A stretch of 64,000 nucleotides of DNA from Shinisaurus crocodilurus (Eukaryota > Chordata > Lepidosauria > Squamata > Shinisauridae). Within the stretch, counting starts at the first letter, position 1; each line of letters begins with the position of its first letter. Under the pieces are notes generated by a model. The model did no database searches, was not told where the DNA came from, and was given only the letters and a program-made list of their open reading frames with translations. The stretch lies in assembly GCA_021292165.1 (NCBI GenBank), contig CM037877.1, forward strand, positions 26,796,197 to 26,860,196, in the 5' to 3' direction. Below, piece by piece: positions 52,556 through 63,370 of this stretch. Made by a program: the position numbers and the translations under genes.

Positions 52556-52725
52556 AGATTTCATAGATTATAGAGTTGGAAGGAGCCTACAAGGCTATCG
52601 AGTCCAACCCCCTGCCCAATGCAGGAAACTAGAGGAGGGGGTCTCCCGTCCAAGTAATAACCAGGCCTGACCCTGCTTAGCTTTCCACACTCAGACAAGC
52701 TGAGCCAGCGTGAGCCACAGGCTGT
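52556..52725 (-). mobile_element. 5S rRNA-derived SINE, copy 6
   Basis: Reverse copy: CR1-type tail (TCATAGATTATAGAGTTGGA) then box C (GTCTCCCGTCCAAGTAATAA) and box A (GCTTAGCTTTCC). Box C contains one change relative to copies 1, 4 and 5 (CCCGTCC for CCCATCC). Confidence 0.85.
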
Positions 52726-53635
52726 ATCTTGCCCCCTGCATTTCCCAAATTGTTGGACAACACCATGCATGTGTTTCTTTTTAATGATGCAATACTTATT
52801 CAGATGACTTTCTTGTATTTATGAATGATGCAGAGCACATGGAAGGAACAATGAAAAAACAATGGACTCACGTGGTGGCCTAAGCATTACCTTCGGCCAG
52901 GGGTGGGCAACAGGGGTGGGCATTTATGACGATGAGTGTGCAAAAGAGAATTATTCTCCTGTTCCCTGCATGTGTGATTCTTTGTAGTTCTATACATTAG
53001 ATTTCTAGCCTAATATCTGAGCTGATTTTGACATAGCACTGGAGACTGACTTCTGCTCATCTGAATATTCATTAGCACTCTGTACAGTGAGTATCTTTAT
53101 TCTCTTTGACCCATTGTTTTCATGGATATTAAGGCTATTTTCTTTTTTTACACCATGCTCTTTATGAATACACATAATTCTGAATGACACAGACTGCTCC
53201 TGCTGTACACCACCCCAGTTCCCAATATCCACCCGAGCCTAATTCACATTGTTCTAAATTGATGCTGTGGGCATGTTTGCAAAAGAGAATGACTTTTCAA
53301 TGCATTGGAAGGATGCCATCTTCCTCCTCTTTATCACTCTTTGATTGAAGATAGCTAAAGCAGCCACTGCTTTTGAGAGGGATCTCTGGTGTGTGAATTG
53401 TTTTGGCTGCCAGTCTAGATCAGCTGACCCATGTATTCCTAGTGAGTGATCCTTAGATAAAGTATATTGTACTTGTTTGAAGTAAGGACCCTCCAGTTAT
53501 GGTCAGGAATGCAAGCAATCTTGAGAAATCATTGCAGGCTTGGAATTAGGACCTTCTATCTGTGCCTCTCAAAAAAAGGTGTAAAATTGAAGCAAGCAAT
53601 TGCTCAGCTGAATAAATGTCAAAAGAATTTTTTTA
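52726..53635. other. Largely unique stretch, no gene seen
   Basis: The part at about 52960-53480 lacks recognisable repeats, with mixed A/T-rich and moderately rich sequence. No frame or splice pattern supports a gene. Confidence 0.35.
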
Positions 53636-53661
53636 AATATATATATATATATATATATATG
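53636..53661 (+). repeat. (AT)n microsatellite
   Basis: Alternating AT run of 24-26 bp. Confidence 0.9.
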
Positions 53662-53721
53662 AACATTTCATATGATTCTGACTGAGATTGCGGAGATTTG
53701 GGGTCTTGATAGAATATAGTT

Positions 53722-53815
53722 AAGGCTAAAATTCTATACCCACTTACTTGGGAGTAAGTCCCACTGAACTCTAGTGAACTTACTTCTGGTGACATCGGTA
53801 TAGGATTGCTCTGTA
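53722..53815. mobile_element. Palindromic ACTTACTTC remnant
   Basis: AAAATTCTATACCCACTTAC and ACTTACTTCTGGTGACATCG with CGGTATAGGATTGCTC form an inverted pair. Several decayed copies of the same palindrome occur in the window (about 8865, 16858, 31434, 40556, 59695, 62200), most of them half lost. Confidence 0.5.
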
Positions 53816-54077
53816 TAAATAGATACAGATATAATAAAAAGCTGTTGGGCTGTTTTTTGTCCATTTCATGGAACTGCTAAGGTTGCCAATATTGCAAGTA
53901 AAAAATCCTGGACAGTTCGTGACAGAAAGATCTTCAGTGCCTGTTCATCAATCTGTAGGGTGGTAGAAGAGTGTGAACTACTAGGATATGTTGAGAAGAA
54001 GCCCATTAGATTTAGTGCTCTTCTTTCATACCTGAGTTCCACTGTATGCTGATTTCACCACAGAATGGCTTTCATTG

Positions 54078-55052
54078 ACTGGGTTCAGACAACACAATAA
54101 CCCACACTCAAGGGTTGAGTGTGGGTTGTCGTTGAACCATGGGTTGTTGTTGAAACATGGGTTATTGTGTTGTCTGAACCCAGCTGAAATAACAAAACAT
54201 GGTGAATAACCCACAGTTCACAACCCAACAACAAGCCATGGGTTCTTTTCATGGCTTGTTCATGGCTTGTTAGTGTAGCTGGGTTCAGACAACACAATAA
54301 CCCATGTGGTAGATCACAAACTGAATATGAGCCAGCAATGCGATGTGGCTGCAAAGAAGGCAAATGCAATTTTGGGCTGTATTAATAGAAGTATAGCTTC
54401 CAAATCGCGGGAAGTGATAATTCCCCTTTACTCGGCACTGGTTAGGCCTCATCTTGAGTACTGCGTCCAGTTCTGGGCACCTCACTTTAAGAAGGACATA
54501 GACAAACTGGAGAGGGTTCAGAGGAGGGCAACAAGGATGATAAAGGGACTGGAAACAAGGCCCTATGAGGAGAGACTGAAAGAACTGGGCATGTTTAGCC
54601 TTCAGAAGAGGAGACTGAGGGGAGATATGATCGCACTCTTCCAGTATTTGAAGGGATGTCACACAGAGGAGGGCAAAGATCTCTTCTCGTTCATCCCAGT
54701 TTGCAGGACACGGAATAATGGGCTCAAGTTACAGGAACCTAGATTCCACCTAAACATCAGGAAAAATTTCCTGACTGTCAGAGCAATAAGACAATGGAAT
54801 CAACTACCTAGGGAGGTGGTGGGCTCTCCCAGTCTGGAGGCATTCAAGGTGCAGCTGGACAGACATCTGTCAGAGATGCTTTGACCTGGATTCCTGCATT
54901 GAGCAGGGGGTTGGACTCGATGGCCTTGTAGGCCCCTTCCAACTCTACTTTTCTATGATTCTATGATTCTAGACAACACGATAACCACATTTCAACAACA
55001 ACCCACACTCAAGGGTTGAGTGTGGGTTATCTTGTTGTCTGAACCCAGTCAT
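54078..55052. mobile_element. Foldback element of the CTGGGTTCA family, split by a CR1
   Basis: The left end ACTGGGTTCAGACAACAC (54078) and right end GTTGTCTGAACCCAGT (55035) are inverted. CATTG lies outside both ends (54073-54077 and about 55051-55055). The interior has ACTCAAGGGTTGAGTGTGGG palindromes and AACCATGGGTTGTTG units. Between about 54305 and 54972 a forward CR1 is inserted. Confidence 0.7.
54306..54972 (+). mobile_element. CR1 LINE, C-terminal part with intact 3' end
   Basis: The forward frame of about 192 codons reads [51 protein letters not shown] and [20 protein letters not shown] segments, the well-known C-terminal end of CR1 reverse transcriptases. It ends with TGA at about 54882. 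Its 3' tail TTCCTGCATTGAGCAGGGGG and GGACTCGATGGCCTTGTAGG, followed by TCTATGATTCTATGATTCT, is identical in kind to the tail of the 5S SINEs in this window. The catalytic part is not included. Confidence 0.95.
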
Positions 55053-56459
55053 TGTGTCTGTTACTGCTGCCAACCAATTATTATTTTACAAGTCCAATGC
55101 GCCAAATTATGTTCTGCAAAATAACCAGTCTTGGGAGATAAATGGTGAGATTCTGCTAGGCTCCATCCTTGCCTTGCTATGTTTTCCCCTGGCTCTGCTC
55201 CCCTGACTCACCCGATTCCATCTTGGCTCCATCCATGACCCATCTTGACTCCACTCTCTGGTCTCAACGGGAGCCCAGAATTTTTGGAATAAAAAGTTGG
55301 CAACCTTCATCTATACCAGCTGTTCCTCATCTATATACCAAATGTCTTTCCCTCAGTAATCTTGACTATGGTTAAGTCATACAGTTAAAAAAAAGAAAAT
55401 AATTCTGGATATAGTTGCAGAACTCCAAAGGTTCTGGGTCCCTTTAGATATCTCAGCACTTGGCACCCTCTCACAGAATTACTAAGTAGATGACAAAATA
55501 AAATCTCCACAACCAACATTCTCTCACATAGAGACACACACCTTCTCATGACTGAAAAGGTTTTTATAACATTTTAACACTAGTCTGTTCCAAATTGTCA
55601 AGGGTCTGGATAAAAGATTGCTACGAGGTATTCCTACCAGCAAAATTAATTCAGGTACGGTAGCTTGACGGTGTATTCTCTGGCCTATCTTCAGAGATTA
55701 TAGAGATGTCTGGGAGCACATCATTACAATGTATGTGTGTGCACACATGCACACACTTCTGATTCTTAAAAGGGCTCTTAAAAGGGAAGATGTGTTTCTG
55801 CATCAGAGACTGTCTTGCCACGATCTATGTTGCTATGTAAAAGGCAAACATATTTCCAACGATACATATAAAATCATGGACATTTGGTGTTTAGAAGAAA
55901 GGTCACTGTTTCCTGACAACACTGTCCTTTTCCTGAACTCTCTGGGGCAGTCCTGGATGGATGGGAACCCTACTGATCTGCTCTTTAAATATAATTACTC
56001 TAAACATTATAATGAATTAATGATATTATAATATTGCCAAGAACAACAACAAATACAAAAATAGCTCTTCAAAGGGCAATGGATTTATATACTTTATTTT
56101 GCTGGCTTTACAACTTCATATAAATCAACGGTGGCAAATATGTTTGCCAAGTGTTTCAACCTAAATCTAATATATATGAGACAGTGCCACTCAAATGCAC
56201 ACAAGGGTACATATGAACACTCCCCTGTCCCCCAACCCACCAACCTCAGGATTCCCCCAAGCATGCTGATATCTCCCTATGGCAGGTATCAACCTACCAT
56301 GTTTTTGGGGAATATTTTAGTCTACTGAGCTGGGGAACAGGCAGCACTGCAATATTTGAAAAGCATGGGTTGTCCTGCTGTGGCTGGATCAGGCCCAATC
56401 CTGGGACAGTCAGTCTATGCGGCAAATCCATCTTAAAGGTCCAAAGGCAGGCAGGGGTC
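55053..56459. other. Unassigned stretch, no gene seen
   Basis: A short (GT/CA)n occurs at about 55730-55755. A frame of 100 codons at 55729-56031 has no domain. No clear element ends. Confidence 0.3.
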
Positions 56460-56624
56460 CAGGACCGGTGCAAGGCAGTTTGGTGCCCTAGGCAAGATCA
56501 GATATTTGGCGCCCCCCTTCCCACTTGAGAGCGCTGTATTTTTTTTCCAAGGCGTTTCTGGCGCCCCCTTTAGCCCTGCGCCCTAGGCGGCTGCCTAGTT
56601 GGCCTAATGGTAGCACCGGCCCTG
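56460..56624. mobile_element. Short hAT-type MITE (same family as 17217)
   Basis: CAGGGGTC occurs at 56452-56459 and 56625-56632. The ends are CAGGACCGGTGC and GCACCGGCCCTG. Inner blocks CCCTAGGCAAGATC and GCGCCCTAGGCGGCTGCC match the family at 17217-17655. This compact copy shows that the GC-rich interior of the other copy was acquired or expanded. Confidence 0.9.
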
Positions 56625-57309
56625 CAGGGGTCAGGAGCACAGGCAAACAGTCCAATCCAAGCACATCCAAGGAGCATAGCCTTATCAGAACTCCAGAGGT
56701 GAGCAGCACAAGAATTCAGTCAAAGGAAGAAGCCAGTCAGGAAACCTAGGCTGCAAGATACTGGGAGCTGATACACAGACATTGTTCCAGCAGCCCCCTC
56801 CCAGCCTATAATCGAGGCTTATAAAGTGGAGTTTCCAGAGCCTCACCCAGGACTCAGCTGAAACGTAGCAGAGACTTCTGGAAGAAGTTCTTCTCATGAG
56901 GAGGCTTCATTTTCAATCTCAAATGGCACTCCTTCTCACAGGAGATGTTCTGGCCTGCCTCTCGAGACTCCGTCGCTCTCAGGGGGCTTGGTGGTTGCTC
57001 AGCCTCTGTCTCAAAGGCAGAGGTCCTCTTCCCTTGAGGGGAAGGACCCGTGGCCATCTCCCCTAAGGGCCCAGGCTCTTCCTGGTCTTCTGGCATGGGC
57101 TGCTCCTTGATGCTGTTTGCCTGTGAGTGCCATAGCTCCTCTTCTGAACTGGATTCCAGCTGGAGCATGAAATATGGTTATACACAAGTGTGTAGGCTTG
57201 ATACTCTGCCTAGAGACCTCCTGCTCCTCTCCAGGCAGGTTACAAACCATCATTGCTCTAGGCAGTACAATTTGTAGCACCCCTGCTGCAGGTAGGCCAC
57301 CAATGATTA
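56625..57309. other. Unassigned stretch, possible repeat-derived frame
   Basis: A 105-codon reverse frame at 56854-57168 has an acidic stretch (ESSSEEELWHS) and a Pro-rich tail but no recognised domain. TATAAAG near 56820 and the general order suggest a retrotransposon LTR or leader, but I cannot support it. Confidence 0.3.
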
Positions 57310-58437
57310 AAGAAGACAAAGAGTAGGAATCGATGGCTTTTGCAATGGAGGGATGTAAACTGTGAGGTCCCCCAAGGATCTGTATCAAGACTGGTGCTTC
57401 TTAACTTGTTCATGAATGGCCTGGGGTTAGGGGCAAGCAGTGAGGTGGTTAAGTATGTTGCTGACAGCAAATTATTAAGAGTGATTAAAACAAAAAGGGA
57501 TTGTGAAGAGCTCCAAAAGGATCTCTCCAAACTGGGGGAATGGACATTAAAATGGCAAATGCAGTTCTATGTAAGCAAGTGTAAAGTGATGTACACATTG
57601 GCGGTGGCGGGGGGGGTGGGATCTTAACTTCATGTATGGAGTCTGAGCTGGTGCTGACTGACCGAGAAAGAGACCTTGTGGTTGTGGCAGGTGAACGGCT
57701 CAGCAAAAATGTTGAACCAGGGCACCGTTGCTGTGAAAATGGCAAATTCCATGGGGATGATTATGAAAAGGGATCAAAAATAAAACTGCCAAGATCATAA
57801 TGCCTTTATACAAATCTATGGTGTAGCCACACCTGGAATACTATGAACAGTTCTGGTCACTACACCTCAAAAGGGACATTGTAGAATTGGAAAAGGTGCA
57901 GAAAAGGGCAACTAAAATGATCAAGGGGCTGGAGCAACTTCCCTAAGAGGAAAGGTTACAATATGTAGGGCTTTTCAGCTTAGAAAAAAGGAGAGTAAGG
58001 AGGGATATGATAGAGGTGTATAAAATTATGCATGGTGTAAAGAAAGTGGATAGGGAAACATTTTTCTTCCACTCATAATACTAGAACTAGTCCAGGAAGC
58101 TGAATGGGGGGAGATTCAGGACAGATAAAAGGAAATACTTCTTCACTCAGCGCATAGTTAAACTGGAATTTGCTACCACAAGACATAGTGATGACCACCA
58201 ACTTGTATGGCTTTATAAGAAGATTAGACAAATTCATGGAGAATAAGGCTATCAATGGCTACTAGATCTGACAGTTATATACTATCTCCAGTATCAGAGG
58301 CAGTATGGTTCTGAAAACCAGTTGCTGGGGGATGCAAGCGGAAGGGTACTATTGCACTCAGGTCCTGTTGTGGGCTTCCTATAAGAATCTGGTTAGTTAC
58401 TGTGGGAACAGAATGCTGGACTAGTATAGCTCTTCTT
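57310..58437 (+). mobile_element. CR1-like LINE, second type, with broken RT
   Basis: The forward frame from about 57340 reads CEVPQGSVSRLVLLNLFMN and KYVADSKLL. The position of the catalytic aspartates (usually F/YADD) reads VADS, so the enzyme is dead. Downstream, TCAGGACAGATAAAAGGAAA and GGAACAGAATGCTGGACTAG match the 39.6-kb copy. The 3' end is AGTATAGCTCTTCTTA. Stops and frameshifts lie between the segments. It belongs to a CR1 type different from that at 54.3 kb. Confidence 0.85.
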
Positions 58438-58592
58438 ATATATATATTTATTTATTTATTTATTTATTATATTTATACTCCGCCTTTTTTTTCCTGCAAG
58501 GAACCCACGGTGGCTTACATAATCCTCATCTTCCTCTCCATTTTATCCTCACAACAACCCTGTGAGGTAGGTTAGGCTGAGAGTCAGTGACT
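58438..58592 (-). mobile_element. Sauria-type SINE, 3' part
   Basis: (TTTA)n tail, then the reverse complement of the 3' block and body. It stops at TCAGTGACTT, before the tRNA head. It abuts the CR1 end. Confidence 0.85.
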
Positions 58593-59348
58593 TAGTAGAA
58601 TAGTGGTTAAAAGACTGAATTCGTGTTTAGTGCATTTTCCAAAGAGGAATGATAATTTTTACAATCCCTTGCATAACCTTTCCCCCCTTTTGGTTTGTCT
58701 GGTTTTTAACATGACTTTTTTTCATTCATTCTGTTCCAGAGAGTGACTTTGCAACATGATACTGGAAGTGCTAAACTGTGTATTTCAGCTGTAAGTTACA
58801 ACAGTCTGTAATGTAATAGCATTAACTCCACAGTGGAAAGAGTTGCAGGTTGCACAACCATGCGTATGTCTCCACGGAAGAGGGGTGCACGCACGACTAT
58901 TGCAACCTGGAAATGCTTGCGCCATCCAATTGCGAACAAAGGAAGCCTGAGTGTTAGTCACTGTCTGTGTCTGCATATACTCCGGAGAGGCTAACCAAAG
59001 TCAGCCTAATTTGGGGCAGTTTTGTGAAAAAGATCGGCACATTACTTCTGACCCTTCCTTCCTCCTACTATAAACTGATAGTGTTGGAGCCAGGCATTCG
59101 CTGAAAATAAAAATAAAAGACTTTTAAATCTTTAATTTTATCAAGACATGTTTGCTTTTGATAAAGATCACTAAAGACAATACTGTAATAGTTCCGTTTC
59201 AAAACTAGGCAAAAGTACAGCCTTCAGGATTTAATGGGTGAATGCAGTCAGTCACCACCCTTTTCTAGACAACTGCAGTTCTGGCAGAATACTGTACAGG
59301 GCTGGCTCCAGCGTGTTGAGGGCTCTCAGGCAACTTAGCCTAGGAAAC
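58593..59348. other. Unassigned stretch, no gene seen
   Basis: A/T-rich sequence without recognised repeats. A hAT-type CAGGGCTGGCTCCAGC-like start lies at about 59298. Confidence 0.3.
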
Positions 59349-59520
59349 AGGGCCGGTCCTGCCATTAGGCAAAGTGAGGCAGTTGCCTCAGGCAGCAGAT
59401 GCTGGGAGGTGGGAGCAAAGTGTTGGAAGAGAGAGCTGTGTGCCATACAGCTGCCCTTCACCCTCAAGCTTGCCTGCTGCCCTCAGGGTTGGTGGAACAT
59501 GCTGCCCCACCATCAGTGTT
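59349..59520 (+). mobile_element. Possible hAT-type element, one end only
   Basis: CAGGGCCGGTCCTGCCATTAGG is a hAT-like start, followed by GGCAGTTGCCTCAGGCAGC. No matching right end is seen. Confidence 0.4.
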
Positions 59521-60303
59521 GAAGTAAGATTTAGCTGACGGTTGGCTACTGTACATGGAATGGGTCTGTTAGCATATATATTTCAAAAGGAGCTGCGTGC
59601 AATTGTAAAGAATATTGCGCAAGGGACACGTTTTTACGTCCAATTTTTTTCAGTGGCAGAGTTGAGCCTAAATTTAATGGAAACCAGTGGGATTTACAGC
59701 CCAATTTTAAGCATGCATACTCAGAAATAAGTCTCGGTGAGTTCACTGGGCCTGACTTTGTAATAGGAGTGCTTATCATGGCAGCATTAAGACTACCTTT
59801 GGCTGGGTCATACCCATTATTTATTTCTCCTTTAGCCTCAACTCACTGACTTTTGCTAACCTTTGATATGCCCTTAGGTCTAACATTTATCCTGAAAGAG
59901 GAAATGGGTTGAAAAGAAGTATCTGTATGACTGTTAAGGAAGGAATGACGGCATCATTCGCATGTGTGATTTAAATAGTTTTTGTCCATGAGCAAATTTC
60001 TGGTGCCTTTAGTCAGTCAGCAAAAGTCTGATGAATTTTAGGATAAGCAGCAAACTATCTGCAAACCTCTAATTGCAAAAAGTGGGCGAAAGGGGGCCAT
60101 TCAAATGAATGTGTGGAGAAAAAGAGCCTCCTACACACACACTCACACGCCTGCACACACACACACGCACACGCCTCCTCATGTGAAAACCAAGTAAGGC
60201 CGGTTGGGGGCTGGGAGGAGGCGAAATGTGCATAAAGTATCGGATGGGACATGGCGCCTGAAAGTCCGGTCTACGGCTTTTCAGATGCAAATGTCATGAG
60301 TCA
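59521..60303. other. Unassigned stretch, CA-rich part included
   Basis: A (CA)n/(CACG) tract lies at about 60132-60172, and a palindromic ACTTACTTC-type remnant at about 59695-59770. No coding motif. Confidence 0.35.
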
Positions 60304-60879
60304 TGAGTTCCCCTCCCTGCCTGGCCAGGTGAAGTTCATCCTGATTGGCTAAGAAGCAGCAAAGCTACAGAAAGGAGGGGAGGGGGGGAGGTATATTTCC
60401 AAACATGTGGGTTTTGTTCTTTGTCTTTGGGTCATCGCATGGTTGCTGTTGGAGCAATGGCGGCAAGCCAAGCAGAGGCCCAAGCCTTCGGGTGGCCTCA
60501 GGATCCGACCCCAGGTAGCTCCTGGTGAAATTAGCTGAATGAGGGCTTTGGCAAGGCAAGCCTTGTGGAGGGCTACCCATCTCGGACCTTCGGGTAGGTG
60601 AAGTAGTCCCTCCGGGCAGCAAGGCTGTGCTGGATCTAACCCTGGAAGAGAACTGACCCCCAGGTAACAAGTTGTGTGCCTGGGAGATATAAGGAATCAG
60701 TAGGTTTTGTTATTTTTGCAGCTCTATTACTTTGTACCAAAGCGTCTCTCTATTTTGTGCTTCTCTCATTTCCCTATTCTTGTTGTGAAATGCTACCTGA
60801 ATAAACCTTCTTTTGGTTTTTAACCCCACATGGTGTTTGTGGATTGCTCTGTGGTTCCAGCAACTAAATCCAGGTTACA
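60304..60879 (+). mobile_element. Solo LTR of an endogenous retrovirus or LTR retrotransposon
   Basis: Starts TGAGTTCCCC and ends GGTTACA. GTCA precedes the start (60300-60303; a second GTCATG start lies 7 bp upstream) and follows the end (60880-60883), giving a 4-bp duplication with TG...CA ends. A GATTGGCTAAG CCAAT-type box is at about 60343 and an AATAAACC poly(A) signal at about 60800, in the order expected of U3-R-U5. It shares a block with the LTR-like stretch at 47770-48300. No gag, pol or env sequence lies next to it. Confidence 0.65.
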
Positions 60880-61033
60880 GTCATAAAGGCAAGTCCCTGA
60901 ACAGAGATTCAAGTAGGATAGCTTGGCAGTCTGGTACCTTTAGATCTCTGGGTCCTTGGGGTAGGAAAGGGTGGGGTTGTGGTGGGTCAGCCAGCCCCCC
61001 CTTCCTCCACAGAATGTGTTTTATATTATAAAT

Positions 61034-61204
61034 AGATTTCATAGATCATAGAGTTGGAAGGAGCCTACAAGGCCATCGAGTCCAACCCCCTGCTCAATGC
61101 AGGAAACTAGAGGAGTGGCCTCCCATCCAAGGAATAACCAGGACTGACCCTGCTTACCTTTCCACACTCAGATGAGCTGAGCCAGACGTGAGCCACAGGC
61201 CTGT
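61034..61204 (-). mobile_element. 5S rRNA-derived SINE, copy 7
   Basis: Reverse copy. The tail region is intact. The box C part reads CCTCCCATCCAAGGAATAAC (one change, AAGT to AAGG) and the box A part GCTTACCTTTCC (one change). It is therefore a more decayed promoter than copies 1, 4 and 5. Confidence 0.85.
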
Positions 61205-61324
61205 CCCCCCACCCCCCTTCACACATTATTCAAGTGAAGGGGACATTGTGTGATTATTCGGGAGCAGGGCTGCAGTCCTGTCACCATCCACAGTGTTGGA
61301 CACATTTCCTGGCTGGCCCCACCT

Positions 61325-61470
61325 GTAGATGTCATATAGTAATTATTTCTAAGTGTGCACCAGTGCATAAAAATTAGCAATTGCAAATGTTACACAAAAC
61401 GGTGTGCTCTTTTTTTCAGTGACGCATTTTGTCTTTTTTGGCAATGTGTACATGGCCACCCTGCATGCAT
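61325..61470 (+). repeat. Unnamed repeat, copy 2
   Basis: TTATTTCTAAGTGTGCACC, AAAAATTAGCAATTGCAAAT and ATGGCCACCCTG follow the order seen at 38935-39083. Unknown family. Confidence 0.4.
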
Positions 61471-62366
61471 AATATACACAAATCATGTTGGATTAGAGTG
61501 TGATATACATGGGGTTTAGCATCCATCATAGCCTAAGAATTCCACACATTTCATTGCGCCTGTCAGTCATTTGTTTCCTTTCCAAGAAGTTTGAAAAACA
61601 TCCAGTAGAGCTCCATTCCAGTACTTAATCTTCTCCGGCTCCTTTCCTCTAGCCTTGCATGAGACTTAAGTCTCTCATACTGTGCGGGGGGGGGTGGGGG
61701 GTGGGGGGGTGTCAAGGAAACATTACTCAGCTTAAACCTTTCAACTCACTCGCAAACAAACAGCTTAATCGGCAGTTAGTGGCATTCCCCCCCCCCTCCT
61801 GTAGGTATAGCGTAATGCAACAAAGGAACAAGGAAGCAACTCTGCAAGTGGGGAAAATGAGCATGTTGAAGAGAAAAAGATTTCACCACAAAGTCTTTTC
61901 CCACAGAGACTTCCATAACCAAGGGTTCACAGATTGCAGTGAAAGGAAACTCTGTGCTGTAACTGAACTTTATTGCCAGTTTTGGCAGGGACCACATATT
62001 TCATTTTGAACCACATTTTGATTAATATAGTGCCCATTGTGTTTGTTAGGACAATTATTTTCAGCAAATTGAAACTATGCTTTTTTGACTATGCTTCAAT
62101 TTAATGTAAGATAGGAATGCTTGAGGGGGATCATGTGCTTTGTTCTGGGAAGAGCTATGCATTTTAGGATGCTAAACTATGTCACACTTCACTTTTGCAG
62201 CCCAATCCAATGCAAGTTTACTCAGAATTAAGATCCTCCGAGTTCAACAGAATGTATTTCCTTGTAAACGTGGCTAAGACATTTACATGTGACTGCACAA
62301 GTAATCCCTAGTTGTACTTGGCTGTTTATTCACACCAAAATGGTATAAAAACCCATTGTAGTCCTC
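61471..62366. other. Unassigned stretch, no gene seen
   Basis: A G-run is at about 61685-61711 and a C-run at about 61787-61796. A 116-codon frame at 61659-62009 has no domain. The palindromic remnant near 62200 belongs to the ACTTACTTC type. Confidence 0.3.
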
Positions 62367-62470
62367 AGGGCCGGATTAAGAGCATTATGGGCCTGGTGCT
62401 GAGGATTTTGGTGGGCCTTTTTATGGAAATAAATAAAATGAAGACGCAATTTTATATTAAAACAAATTAA
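62367..62470 (+). mobile_element. Possible hAT-type left end
   Basis: CAGGGCCGGATTAAGAGC followed by ATGGGCCTGGTGCTGAGG resembles the start of hAT elements. The right end was not found. Confidence 0.4.
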
Positions 62471-62610
62471 ATATTTTAATTACCATTAAAGTGCCAAAAC
62501 AGAAACATATTGAAAATATTTCTTTTTTTGTAAACAATAAGCTTGTTAACTCAATAAAACCATTCATCACATATCGTTGATGATAAGTACCTCCACGTTT
62601 TTTAACCTCT

Positions 62611-62811
62611 AGGGCAGTCTTCCCCAACCGGGGCCCTTCCAAATGTTTGGGGCCCCAGCTCCCATCTTCCCCAGCCACTGGCCATGCTGCCTGAGGCAAA
62701 TGAGAACTGTAGTCCAAAATATCCAAGAGGGATATTTGGTGAACTCTGTTCTCTGGGGTTTTTCAAAATAAAACTTAAAATGCCACACAATTCCCCATGA
62801 AAGTGCACGTG

Positions 62812-62842
<31 letters not shown>

Positions 62843-62959
62843 AGCCAAGCACACACACACACACGTGCACACACACACACACACACACAGAACTCTGTTC
62901 TCTGGGGTTTTTCAAAATAAAACTTAAAATGCCACACAATTCCCCATGAAAGCGCACGT

Positions 62960-62997
<38 letters not shown>

Positions 62998-63272
62998 AGC
63001 CAAGCAGGTGACATTTTGCAGGCGGCAGGAGGATCAACACCCCCAAAAGGCAGACACATTCACATAAATAGAACATTCACAACAACCATTTTTAAATAAA
63101 CATAAACCATCTTCCCCAGCCACTGGCCATGCTGCCTGAGGCAAATGAGAACTGTAGTCCAAAATATCCAAGAGGGATATTTGGTGAACTCTGTTCTCTG
63201 GGGTTTTTCAAAATAAAACTTAAAAAAATGCCACACAATTCCCCATGAAAAGCGCACACGCACACGCACACG

Positions 63273-63303
<31 letters not shown>

Positions 63304-63370
63304 AGCCAGGCAGGTGACATTTTGCAGGCGGCAGGAGGATCAACACCCCCAAAAGGCAGACACCCACACC
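62611..63370 (+). repeat. Locally duplicated block rich in (CA)n
   Basis: The segment TCTGTTCTCTGGGGTTTTTC to CAATTCCCCATGAAAG, followed by a (CA)n array and GTATTAGCCA, occurs three times (about 62745, 62888 and 63188). The segment AGCCACTGGCCATGCTGCCT to GGGATATTTGGTGAACTC occurs twice (about 62672 and 63118). The segment GGTGACATTTTGCAGGCGGC occurs twice (63007, 63313). The arrangement is one of tandem duplications, probably helped by the CA arrays. No gene. Confidence 0.85.

Noticed and set aside
54306..54884. Host gene encoded by the 192-codon frame
   Set aside because: It is the CR1 reverse transcriptase C-terminus, followed directly by the CR1 3' end.
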